Shown here: positions 16,566 through 24,314 of the stretch, one piece after another
How positions within the stretch are numbered: the stretch's first letter is position 1
Layout: each line of letters begins with the position of its first letter
Assembly: GCF_031979925.1 (NCBI RefSeq)
Contig: NZ_DALZFB010000001.1
Span: 496,001 to 560,000, forward strand
Reading direction: 5' to 3'
Source: Pseudescherichia sp031979925
GTDB lineage: Bacteria; Pseudomonadota; Gammaproteobacteria; Enterobacterales; Enterobacteriaceae
DNA length: 64,000 nucleotides
Program-made: the position numbers and the translations under genes
Notes under the pieces: generated by a model
Told to the model about the DNA's origin: nothing
Databases searched by the model: none
What the model saw: the letters and a program-made list of their open reading frames with translations, nothing else

Positions 16566-17791
16566 CGAGCCGCCAGCAGACAGAGCTGAAGGGCGACGTT
16601 ATAGGACGCCTCGAAGGATTTCAGCGGCAGGAACTCAAAGCGCGAGTGGAAGTTGTGCGCGCCGGTGAAGAAGTTCGGGGTTAGCAGCCCCTTTGCCGAG
16701 AGCGCCGCGCCGTCGGTGCCGCCGCGCATCGGGGTTGGCTTCGGCGTGATGCCCAGGGACTCCATCGCCTCAAACATCAGGTCGATGGCGCGGCGATCCT
16801 CCCCGACAGCGTTACTGATGTTGCTGTAGACGTCCTCAATCTCATACTCTACCTTCGCGGTGGGGTGCTGCGCGGCGATACGCTGCGCCACCTCGCCAAT
16901 CTGCTGCTTGCGTTGCTCGAAACCTGCTTTATCAAAATCGCGGATGCTGGCGCTGAGCACGGCGTGGCCCTGTACCGCCTCCATACCGTTGAACCAGGTG
17001 TAGCCCTCGCGACCTGCGGTATGCTCCGGCGTCTGCTGGCGATCGAAATGGCTGATGTAGTCCGTTGCCATCAGCAGGGGGTTCACCAGTACGCCCTTGG
17101 CCGACATCGGGTGCGCCGTCACGCCGGTAAAACGGATTTTCGCCTGGGCAGCGTTAAAGTTCTCGTAGACAATCTCCCCCAGCTCGCAGCAGTCGATGGT
17201 CCACGCAAACTCGACGTCAAAGCGCGCAAGATCCAGTGCCTTCGCCCCGCGCAGGCCAACCTCTTCATCCGGTACAAAGGCCACCACGATATCGCCATGT
17301 TGATGTTCCGCGGTCAGGTTCTCCAGCAGGGTCATGACCACCGTCACCGCCGCCTTGTTGTCTGCGCCCAGCACGCTGGTGCCGTCGCTGAAGATAATCT
17401 CCTCGCCCGGGTAGGCCTGGATTTCCGGATGCTCGGCGGTGCGCAGCCAGATATCCTGCTGGGCGTTCAGACAGAGATCTGTGCCGGTAAACTGCAGGAT
17501 CTGTGGATGAATATCCGGCGACAAGCCGACGTCTACGGTATCGATATGGGTGATAAAACCGACGCGCGGTGCGCCCGGCACGTTGCCTTTTTTAACCGCC
17601 GTAACGGTAGCATGCTCGTCGATCACAATCTCTTCTAATCCCAGCGTTTTTAGCTCGTCGGCGAGGACGCGGGCCATCTCATACTGGCCTGCTGTGGTGG
17701 GCAGCGTGGTAGCGGCGGCATCGCTCTGGCTGGTGATGGCGAGGTAGTTAAAAAAGCGTTGGGTTAATTGTCTGGCGAGTGGCGATGACAT
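16562..17791 (-). CDS. M20 family peptidase T-like protein
   Basis: A cytoplasmic zinc aminopeptidase of the peptidase T group, 409 residues (E. coli PepT 408), expected to remove the N-terminal residue of tripeptides. The metal centre is present: His in GFITHIDTVD (about 81), bridging Asp in VLGADNKAAV (about 142), Glu pair in FVPDEEVGLRG (about 175), and His in the final TGAHNFHSRFEFLPL. Overall divergence from E. coli PepT is large, so it is a paralogue and no symbol is given. AAGGA lies seven bases before the ATG. It is divergent from a dipeptide-binding-protein gene across 126 bases, which suggests a joint role in peptide use. The pair is absent from this position in E. coli. Confidence 0.87.
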   Translation of the reverse strand: MSSPLARQLTQRFFNYLAITSQSDAAATTLPTTAGQYEMARVLADELKTLGLEEIVIDEHATVTAVKKGNVPGAPRVGFITHIDTVDVGLSPDIHPQILQFTGTDLCLNAQQDIWLRTAEHPEIQAYPGEEIIFSDGTSVLGADNKAAVTVVMTLLENLTAEHQHGDIVVAFVPDEEVGLRGAKALDLARFDVEFAWTIDCCELGEIVYENFNAAQAKIRFTGVTAHPMSAKGVLVNPLLMATDYISHFDRQQTPEHTAGREGYTWFNGMEAVQGHAVLSASIRDFDKAGFEQRKQQIGEVAQRIAAQHPTAKVEYEIEDVYSNISNAVGEDRRAIDLMFEAMESLGITPKPTPMRGGTDGAALSAKGLLTPNFFTGAHNFHSRFEFLPLKSFEASYNVALQLCLLAAR

Positions 17792-17917
17792 AGTGGATCC
17801 TTCTTTATTTGTTTTATCAGGTGCTTACGGTGTGACTTTAATGTTATGTATTAACAGGCAAACAACAAGCACTAATTGATAGCACGCTAAGATAGCCGGA
17901 TAAACGACAGGATAAAG

Positions 17918-19513
17918 ATGATAAGCAAACCCACAACACTTGCACTGGCGTTGGCCGCGCTCACGGTCAGTTCTACCGTGGCAGCGAAGACGCTGGTTTA
18001 CTGTTCGGAAGGATCGCCTGAAAACTTTAACCCTCAGCTCTATACCTCGGGAACCAGCGTCGATGCCAGCGCCGTACCGGTCTACAATCGGCTGGTGGAG
18101 TTCAAGGTCGGCACCACAGAGCTGGAGCCGAGCCTGGCCGAGAGCTGGGACGTTAGCGAAGATGGTAAAACCTACACCTTCCATCTGCGCAAGGGAGTAA
18201 AGTTCCAGAGCAATAAATACTTTACCCCGACGCGGGACTTCAACGCCGATGACGTTATCTTCTCGTTTATGCGGCAGAAAGATCCGAATCATCCCTATCA
18301 CAACGTCTCTAACGGCAACTACTCCAACTTTGAGAGCCTGGAGTTTGGCAAGCTGATCACCAGCATCGATAAGATCGATGATCACACCGTGCGCTTTACC
18401 CTTGCGCACCCGGAAGCGCCATTTGTGGCCGATCTGGCGTGGTATTTCGCCTCGATCCTCTCGGCTGAGTATGGCGATGCCATGCTGAAGGCGGGCACGC
18501 CGACGCGCGTTGATATGGACCCTGTCGGCACCGGCCCGTTCCGGCTGGCGCAGTACCAGAAGGATTCGCGCATCCTCTTTACCGCCTTCCCGGAGTACTG
18601 GCAGGGCAAGGCCAAGCTGGACCGGTTGGTATTCAGCATCACGCCAGACGCCTCGGTACGCTATGCCAAGCTGGAGAAGAACGAGTGTCAGGTGATGGCC
18701 TTCCCGAACCCGGCGGATCTGCCGCGGATGCGTGAGAATCCCAATATCAATCTGATGAGCAAGGCCGGGCTGAATACCGGATTCCTTGCCCTCAACACGC
18801 AGAAAGCGCCGACGGATAACGTTAAGGTACGGCAGGCGCTGGCGATGGCGATTAACAAGCCAGCGATTATCGACGCGGTCTTCCAGGGCACCGGTACGGC
18901 GGCGAAAAACCTGCTGCCGCCAGGCGTCTGGAGCGCCGACGGCGACCTGAAAGATTACGACTACAACCCGGAGCAGGCCAAAGCGTTACTGGCCGAGGCG
19001 GGCTTTGCCAACGGCTTGAGCATCGACCTGTGGGCGATGCCGGTGCAGCGTCCCTATAACCCGAACGCGAAGCGCATGGCGGAGATGATCCAGGCCGACT
19101 GGGCGAAGATTGGCGTGCAGGCGAAGGTTGTCACCTATGAGTGGGGCGAGTACCTCAAGCGTGTGAAGGGTGGCGAACACCAGGCGGCGCTGATGGGCTG
19201 GACCACCGCCACTGGCGATCCGGATAACTTCTTCGGCCCGCTCTTTACCTGCCAGTCGGCGGACGGCGGCTCCAACTCGGCTAAGTGGTGCAATCAGCCG
19301 TTTGATAAGCTGATTGCCGAGGCGAAAGCCATTACCGATCAATCCCAGCGTACCGCCCTCTATAAGCAGGCGCAGCAGATGATGCATGACCAGATGCCCG
19401 CCGTGATGATCGCCCACTCGACGATTTTCGAGCCGGTGCGCAAAGAGGTAGTGGGATATGAGATCGATCCCTTTGGCAAACATATTTTTTATCAGGTCGA
19501 TTTGAAAAAATAA
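17918..19513 (+). CDS. Orphan periplasmic dipeptide/peptide-binding protein, DppA-like
   Basis: A 531-residue solute-binding protein of the SBP_bac_5 family, close to E. coli DppA in layout. A Sec signal (residues 1-22, ending VAA-KTLVYCSEG) leads into the mature protein. Family marks include YCSEGSPENFNPQ, DGKTYTFHLRKGVKF, FNADDVIFSFMRQKDPNHPYHNVS and the Cys-containing loop GPLFTCQSADGGSNSAKWCN. It is monocistronic with a strong terminator, and no permease or ATPase gene is near, so it probably feeds the Dpp or another shared transporter. A paralogue sits at 44.6 kb. It is divergent from the peptidase T-like gene. Confidence 0.92.
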   Translation: MISKPTTLALALAALTVSSTVAAKTLVYCSEGSPENFNPQLYTSGTSVDASAVPVYNRLVEFKVGTTELEPSLAESWDVSEDGKTYTFHLRKGVKFQSNKYFTPTRDFNADDVIFSFMRQKDPNHPYHNVSNGNYSNFESLEFGKLITSIDKIDDHTVRFTLAHPEAPFVADLAWYFASILSAEYGDAMLKAGTPTRVDMDPVGTGPFRLAQYQKDSRILFTAFPEYWQGKAKLDRLVFSITPDASVRYAKLEKNECQVMAFPNPADLPRMRENPNINLMSKAGLNTGFLALNTQKAPTDNVKVRQALAMAINKPAIIDAVFQGTGTAAKNLLPPGVWSADGDLKDYDYNPEQAKALLAEAGFANGLSIDLWAMPVQRPYNPNAKRMAEMIQADWAKIGVQAKVVTYEWGEYLKRVKGGEHQAALMGWTTATGDPDNFFGPLFTCQSADGGSNSAKWCNQPFDKLIAEAKAITDQSQRTALYKQAQQMMHDQMPAVMIAHSTIFEPVRKEVVGYEIDPFGKHIFYQVDLKK

Positions 19514-19515
19514 TC

Positions 19516-19552
19516 ATTCCATGCCTGCGGTAATACGCAGGCATGATTTTTT
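19516..19552 (+). terminator. Intrinsic terminator of the dppA-like gene
   Basis: Ten-base perfect stem CATGCCTGCG / CGCAGGCATG around GTAATA, then ATTTTTT, starting a few bases after the stop codon. Confidence 0.92.
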
Positions 19553-19648
19553 CGTAAAAGGGTGATCCAGCACTCTTTTAGTCACAACAACCGTAACTGA
19601 GTTTTGCTATAACTCCGTATGCATAGTCATAATTCCAGGAATAAATAC

Positions 19649-20317
19649 ATGCGTACTCACTCATTGATTCAGGTCGCGGTACTGTCGGGGCTGCTGGCAC
19701 TGACAGGTTGTGCGTCAAAAGTTACACAGCCGGAAAAGTATTCAGGTTTTTTAAAAGACTATTCAAATTTGCAACAGGCGACCTCTGCCTCGGGTAAACC
19801 GGTACTGCGCTGGGTTGACCCGTCGTTTGATGACAGCAAGTATGACAGCATTGTCTATAACCCTGTTGTCTACTATCCAACGCCCAGACCTACCACTCAG
19901 ATCGGCCAGGATACCCTTAACGGCCTGCTGACCTACACCAATACTAAGCTGAAAGCTGCCGCTGCCCAGCGCAAACCGCTGGTGGCCACACCTGGCCCGC
20001 GCAGCCTGATCTTCCGTGGGGCGATCACCGGCGTCGACTCCAGCAAACAGGGACTGCAATTCTATGAGGTGATCCCGATTGCGATGGTGGTAGCGGGCAC
20101 CCAGGCCGCCACTGGCCACCGGACCATGGATACCGCGCTCTACTTTGAGGGTGAGCTGATTGACGCTGCCACCAACAAACCGGTGATCAAAGTGGTGCGT
20201 AAAGGCGAAGGCAAGGATCTCAACAACCAGAATACGCCGCTCACCGTCGACACCCTGAAACAGGTGGTTGACGATATGGCCAGCGACGCGGCGCTGTTCC
20301 AGGTTAAAAAACCGTAA
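19649..20317 (+). CDS. ydcL: Lipoprotein YdcL (DUF3313)
   Basis: A 222-residue lipoprotein collinear with E. coli YdcL, function unknown. The signal peptide ends in the lipobox LALTGC, with Cys at about residue 21 and Ala-Ser following, which suggests outer-membrane sorting. The mature part keeps KYSGFLKDYSNLQQATSASGKPVLRWVDPSFD and RSLIFRGAITGVDSSKQGLQFYEV. The start at 19649 has AGGA eight bases upstream and matches E. coli MRTTSF; ten further open codons upstream are not used. It is followed by a hairpin and convergent with the DMT transporter gene. Confidence 0.94.
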   Translation: MRTHSLIQVAVLSGLLALTGCASKVTQPEKYSGFLKDYSNLQQATSASGKPVLRWVDPSFDDSKYDSIVYNPVVYYPTPRPTTQIGQDTLNGLLTYTNTKLKAAAAQRKPLVATPGPRSLIFRGAITGVDSSKQGLQFYEVIPIAMVVAGTQAATGHRTMDTALYFEGELIDAATNKPVIKVVRKGEGKDLNNQNTPLTVDTLKQVVDDMASDAALFQVKKP

Positions 20318-20323
20318 TCTTCA

Positions 20324-20355
20324 AAGCGCCATCATGACGATGGCGCTTCTCTTTC
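20324..20355 (+). terminator. Terminator hairpin between ydcL and the DMT transporter gene
   Basis: Ten-base stem AAGCGCCATC / GATGGCGCTT, loop ATGAC, followed by CTCTTT. It lies between two convergent stop codons. Confidence 0.75.
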
Positions 20356-20358
20356 CCC

Positions 20359-21267
20359 TCAGGCAGAGCGCTGACGCCACTGCCATACCCGCAGCAGATT
20401 TTCAGGACGGGTAAACATCACCATATTGCCCACCAGAATCAGCACCAGGCCCACCACGGCATTGCTCTCCCAGCGGTATCCCTCGAACAGGGTTGAAAGC
20501 GTTAATGCTACCAGCGGAAAGAGCAGGGTACTGTAAGCGGCATTGCTTGCCCCGATACGACCCACCAGCGAGAAATAGACCCCAAAGGCAATGACCGAGC
20601 CAAACACGGACAGGTAGACCAGCGCCCCCAGATAGCTCACCGTCCACTCGGGGACAAAGCTGTCTCCACGCACCAGGGCGATGAAGCCCATAATCAGCGT
20701 GCCGTAGAGCATTGCCCAGCCGTTAGTGGTCATCGTCTCCAGGCCTTTACGCTGGTGGCGCAGGCTGATCATATTGCCCAGAGAGAAGCCCAGAGTGCCC
20801 AGCGCCGAGAGGCCAATGCCCAGCAGCAGGTTAAGGTTCAGCTCCTTCGCCAGCAGATCCTGCCAGAAGAGGGCGACGATGCCGGTCAGACCCAGCGCGG
20901 CGGCCAGAAAGAAGCGAGCCGGAGGGCGCTGACCAAAGAAGATAAAGCTGTTTACCGCATTAAACAGCACCGCCATGGAGAAGATAACCGACTCCAGGCC
21001 GGTATTGATCCACGCTGCTGCGGTGTAAAAACAGAGGAAGTTAAAGCCGAAAACGCAGCCGCCCTGCACCATACACATCAGGTGGTCCCTGAGCGTCAGC
21101 GCCCGCAGTCGCTTAAGCGCCAGCAGAGTCAGCATCATGATTGCAGTCGCCAGCGCAAAGCGCCAGAAGATGGAGACTGGCGCGGAGACCGGCCCCTGTT
21201 GCAGATGGATCGCAATCCACGTTGTTCCCCAAATCACCACCACCAGACCGTACATTAATGCATTCAT
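20359..21267 (-). CDS. EamA/DMT-family transporter
   Basis: A 302-residue integral membrane protein of the drug/metabolite transporter superfamily with ten hydrophobic segments in two EamA halves. The first opens at MYGLVVVIWGTTWIAIHLQQGPVSAPVSIFWRFALA and the second at about 145 (LLLGIGLSALGTLGFSLGNMISLRHQ). Such proteins usually export amino acids or other small metabolites; the substrate cannot be read from sequence. It is paired head to head with an AraC-type regulator across about 178 bases, the usual arrangement for a regulated exporter. The pair is not found at this place in E. coli. Confidence 0.87.
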   Translation of the reverse strand: MNALMYGLVVVIWGTTWIAIHLQQGPVSAPVSIFWRFALATAIMMLTLLALKRLRALTLRDHLMCMVQGGCVFGFNFLCFYTAAAWINTGLESVIFSMAVLFNAVNSFIFFGQRPPARFFLAAALGLTGIVALFWQDLLAKELNLNLLLGIGLSALGTLGFSLGNMISLRHQRKGLETMTTNGWAMLYGTLIMGFIALVRGDSFVPEWTVSYLGALVYLSVFGSVIAFGVYFSLVGRIGASNAAYSTLLFPLVALTLSTLFEGYRWESNAVVGLVLILVGNMVMFTRPENLLRVWQWRQRSA

Positions 21268-21445
21268 CGCGCTACTCCGTTACTGAAAACGCTATTGTTT
21301 ATCGTGACGGGCAACATCGCTTGCAGCAGATTGCGGTGGACTTGCAAAATCTTGCGGTTTTTTTGCCGGCGGGTGTCGTAACGCTTTCATCCGTGCGGCA
21401 CTCTTCATACACTAAGGGTCTGGTTAATCACTTGTTAATGTGACT

Positions 21446-22318
21446 ATGGCGGATTCCTACGGTGCTTTTGAAAACCTTCGCAGGCACAGCGCGGTGCTGC
21501 ATAATTCCGTTGCGCTAAATAACGGTATGCAGCTGGCCGCCTGGTCCAACAAGCGCGACCGGATCACCCAGTACTGCGATCACCACACCCTGAGCCTCTA
21601 CGTTGCTGATGGCTATGAGAGCTATCACAAGACCCGCAGCGGCTGGCAGAACGGCGGCGGGCCAGATCGGTTTTGTCTTCTGCCGAAAGAGAGCGAATCG
21701 AGTTGGGATATTCGCGACGATCTCTCCTTCGTACATCTCTACTGCACCGATGCGCACCTGCGCAGCGTGGGGGAGCAGATCTGGGATCGCAGCCCGGCCT
21801 CCCTGACCCTGGATGAGAAGACATTTGGTCAGGACGCGCAGATAACCGCCCTCTATCGCCAGTTCTTGCTTGACTGCGACTGGCAGCAGCAGGCTAACCA
21901 GCTCACCCTAAGCACGGCGTCAACGCTGCTGCTGACCCATATCATTCAGCGCTATAGCAGCGTGCAGTGGCGGGTACCCAACGTTACCGGCGGGCTGGCT
22001 CCCTCGGTGCTGCGCAATGTGCTGGAGTATATTGACGCCAATCTTGCCCAGCCGCTGACGCTCGCCGATCTTGCCAGCCAGGCGTCCTTGAGCGAATACC
22101 ATTTTGCCCGCATGTTTCGTCACTCATCCGGTCTGGCACCGCATCAGTACGTGATGCAGCGGCGGATGCACCAGGCCCGGGATAGGGTATGCCATACGGC
22201 ACTTCCTCTGACCGAGATTGCGTTCGGGTGCGGATTCAGCTCCGCCAGCCACTTCAGCAACCGATTCAAAAGCGTGTTTGGCGTTACACCGTCACAGATG
22301 CGTGCGGCGCATGCCTGA
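21446..22318 (+). CDS. AraC-family transcriptional regulator
   Basis: A regulator of about 290 residues with an N-terminal cupin-like sensing domain (residues 15-160) and a C-terminal double helix-turn-helix: LAQPLTLADLASQASLSEYHFARMFRHSSGLAPHQYV and PLTEIAFGCGFSSASHFSNRFKSVFGVTPSQMR. It probably controls the divergent DMT transporter. The ATG at 21446 is listed; a GTG two codons earlier is equally possible because neither has a clear Shine-Dalgarno sequence. The 3' end overlaps the convergent ydcO coding region by 27 bases. Confidence 0.88.
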   Translation: MADSYGAFENLRRHSAVLHNSVALNNGMQLAAWSNKRDRITQYCDHHTLSLYVADGYESYHKTRSGWQNGGGPDRFCLLPKESESSWDIRDDLSFVHLYCTDAHLRSVGEQIWDRSPASLTLDEKTFGQDAQITALYRQFLLDCDWQQQANQLTLSTASTLLLTHIIQRYSSVQWRVPNVTGGLAPSVLRNVLEYIDANLAQPLTLADLASQASLSEYHFARMFRHSSGLAPHQYVMQRRMHQARDRVCHTALPLTEIAFGCGFSSASHFSNRFKSVFGVTPSQMRAAHA

Positions 22319-23464
22319 CAGCACGGCAAAACAGAGCCCACCCACCAGTAGTCCCCAGAATGCTGAGCCGATGCCCAGCAGCGTCACGCCGCTGGCGGTA
22401 ACGAGAAAGGTCACCACGGCGGCATCGCGCTCGTGCTCGTTCCACAGCGCCTGATGCAGGCTGCCGCCAATCGTGCCCAGCAGCGCCAGGCCTGCCAGGG
22501 TCTGGATCCAGCTCAGCGGCAGGGCGGCCATCAGTCCGCTTATCGAGCCGCCAAAGACGCCTGCCAGCAGATAGAAAAAACCTGCGGCGGCGGAGGCCTG
22601 CCAGCGTTTATCCGGATCCGGGTGCGCATCCGGGCTTTGACAAATAGCTGCGGTGATGGCGGCGATACAGACTGAGTAGACGCCAAACACGCTGCCGAGC
22701 AGCGCCAGTCCGCCAGTAAAGATCATTAGCGGCGAGGCGGGAACGTGGTAGCCCGCGGCCTGCATCGTGGCGAAGCCAGGGGCATTTTGTGAGGCCATCG
22801 TCGCCAGGAAGAAAGGCAGCCCAACGCTGATTAAGGTGGTCAGGGTGAAATGGGGGGTAATCATTTCGGGCATCACTACAGAAAAATGCAGCGAGGAAGT
22901 GACAACGTCACCTCCCAGCCATGCCACTATTCCCCCTGCGATTAGGGTAGCAATGATGGCATAGCGCGGAGCCAGCGCTTTGCAGATCAGCCACGCCAGC
23001 AACATGCTGAAACATAAAATGAAATCACTTTTCAAATTAATAAAGGTCTGTAACCCAAAACGCAGTAAGATACCGGCCAGCATCGCCGCCGCCAGCGAAT
23101 GCGGCACAATCTTCATCAGGCGGGCAAACAGGCCGGTAAGGCCACAGAGCAGGATCAGGGCGTTGGCAAAGATGAAAACGCCGACGGCCTCGTTAAGGGT
23201 GGCTCCCTCCAGGCTGGTGGCGAGCAGTGCTGCGCCTGGCGTTGACCAGGCGGTAAGCACCGGTACCCGGTAGCGCAGGCTCAATACGAGGGTGCTGATC
23301 CCCATTGCCAGCCCCAGCGCCGTCATCCAGCCGGCGATTTGCACGTTGCTGGCTCCGGCGACGCGTGCGGCCTGCCAGATAATGGCTGCCGAACTGGCAT
23401 AGCCCACCAGCACCGCTACAAAGCCCGCCAGCAGAGTGGAAAAAGGGAAGGGACGCAGGGGCAT
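22292..23464 (-). CDS. ydcO: YdcO, benzoate/H+ symporter (BenE) family
   Basis: A 390-residue inner-membrane protein matching E. coli YdcO (391 residues), BenE family, with about 11-12 transmembrane helices. Characteristic parts are TLLAGFVAVLVGYASSAAIIWQAARVAGA at the N-terminus, TAWSTPGAALL, and FGVYSVCIAAITAAICQSPDAHPDPDKRWQA. The natural substrate is unproven in enterobacteria. The start at 23464 gives MPLRPFPFSTLLAGF, in line with E. coli; the frame is open 54 codons upstream but that runs through the operator and is rejected. Divergent from sutR, with a 26-base palindrome between. Confidence 0.92.
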   Translation of the reverse strand: MPLRPFPFSTLLAGFVAVLVGYASSAAIIWQAARVAGASNVQIAGWMTALGLAMGISTLVLSLRYRVPVLTAWSTPGAALLATSLEGATLNEAVGVFIFANALILLCGLTGLFARLMKIVPHSLAAAMLAGILLRFGLQTFINLKSDFILCFSMLLAWLICKALAPRYAIIATLIAGGIVAWLGGDVVTSSLHFSVVMPEMITPHFTLTTLISVGLPFFLATMASQNAPGFATMQAAGYHVPASPLMIFTGGLALLGSVFGVYSVCIAAITAAICQSPDAHPDPDKRWQASAAAGFFYLLAGVFGGSISGLMAALPLSWIQTLAGLALLGTIGGSLHQALWNEHERDAAVVTFLVTASGVTLLGIGSAFWGLLVGGLCFAVLSGMRRTHL

Positions 23465-23501
23465 AACGACTCCGTGTACACTGTTTTGGTAGGTAAACAT
23501 A

Positions 23502-23527
23502 GCATTGTGCGTTATAACGCACAATGC
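23502..23527. promoter_or_regulatory. 26-base perfect palindrome, candidate SutR operator
   Basis: Half-site GCATTGTGCGTTA is followed immediately by its exact reverse complement. It lies in the 92-base gap between divergent ydcO and sutR, 30-55 bases from the sutR start and 38-63 bases from the ydcO start. A perfect palindrome of this length is what a dimeric helix-turn-helix regulator such as SutR would bind to control both genes. Confidence 0.72.
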
Positions 23528-23556
23528 GCCATTCACGCTACAAGGGAGAAGGGAGT

Positions 23557-24129
23557 ATGGATCTGCCACAGTATCTGTCAGCCACACTGAAAACGCTGCG
23601 CCAGACGCGGGGCTGGAGTCTGTCACGACTCGCTACAGAAACCGGCGTCTCTAAAGCGATGCTCGGCCAGATCGAGCGCAATGAATCCAGCCCCACGGTG
23701 GCCACGCTGTGGAAAATCGCTACCGGGCTTAACGTCCCGCTCTCTACCTTTATCACCGCGACGGACGCCAGCACACCGCAGGCCTACGATCCCGACCAGC
23801 AGGCGATGACCATTACGCCGGTCTTTCCCTGGGATAACGAGCTACATTTCGATCACTTCTCGGTAACGCTTGCCCCCGGCGCGTTCAGCGAGTCCACCCC
23901 GCACGAACGCGGCGTCATTGAGCACGTAGTGGTGATTTCCGGCACGCTGGAGATGCAGATTGACGGCGAGTGGCAGACGCTACAGGCGGGAAACGGGGTC
24001 AGATTTGCCGGGGATAAAACCCATGCCTACCGCAACAGCAGCGGCCAGACGACCCATTTTCATTCTCTAATCCACTATCCAAAAGAAAAAGCCGCAGGCG
24101 AGCCTGCGGCTAAACACGACGACGAATAA
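23557..24129 (+). CDS. sutR: XRE-cupin transcriptional regulator SutR (YdcN)
   Basis: A 190-residue regulator with an N-terminal XRE helix-turn-helix (residues 5-65: LKTLRQTRGWSLSRLATETGVSKAMLGQIERNESSPTVATLWKIA) and a C-terminal cupin (about 105-175: ESTPHERGVIEHVVVISGTLEMQIDGEW). In E. coli SutR is described as a regulator of sulfur-utilisation genes. The E. coli protein (178 residues) stops soon after LIHYP; here a tail of about 14 residues (KEKAAGEPAAKHDDE) follows, coded across a terminator-like hairpin. The start at 23557 is taken from E. coli homology, with GGGAGA about eight bases before the ATG. Confidence 0.92.
   Translation: MDLPQYLSATLKTLRQTRGWSLSRLATETGVSKAMLGQIERNESSPTVATLWKIATGLNVPLSTFITATDASTPQAYDPDQQAMTITPVFPWDNELHFDHFSVTLAPGAFSESTPHERGVIEHVVVISGTLEMQIDGEWQTLQAGNGVRFAGDKTHAYRNSSGQTTHFHSLIHYPKEKAAGEPAAKHDDE
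24081..24110 (-). terminator. Terminator-like hairpin on the antisense strand within the 3' end of sutR
   Basis: Nine-base perfect stem GCCGCAGGC / GCCTGCGGC with a two-base loop, followed on the minus strand by TTTTTCTTTT. It lies inside the last codons of sutR. On the + strand no T-run follows. Confidence 0.6.
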
Positions 24130-24314
24130 ACAATAACGCACACATGACGAGGAATGTCCGGAATACGCAGCCACTGTACCCCCTTCGGCGTGCCGGGAGA
24201 AATGCGCATTATTTCAATGCATTGCTAATTAATGTATTAAGGGCGTCGCAGGCATAGCGAAAATGTTTTCGTCCGGGCCAGCTTCTCACTACAATAGCGG
24301 CCATTTAGTTGATC

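Noticed and set aside
23465..23626. Longer ydcO start with 54 extra N-terminal residues
   Set aside because: The extension runs across the palindrome and into the sutR side, and homologues start at MxLxxxPxxTLLAGF.
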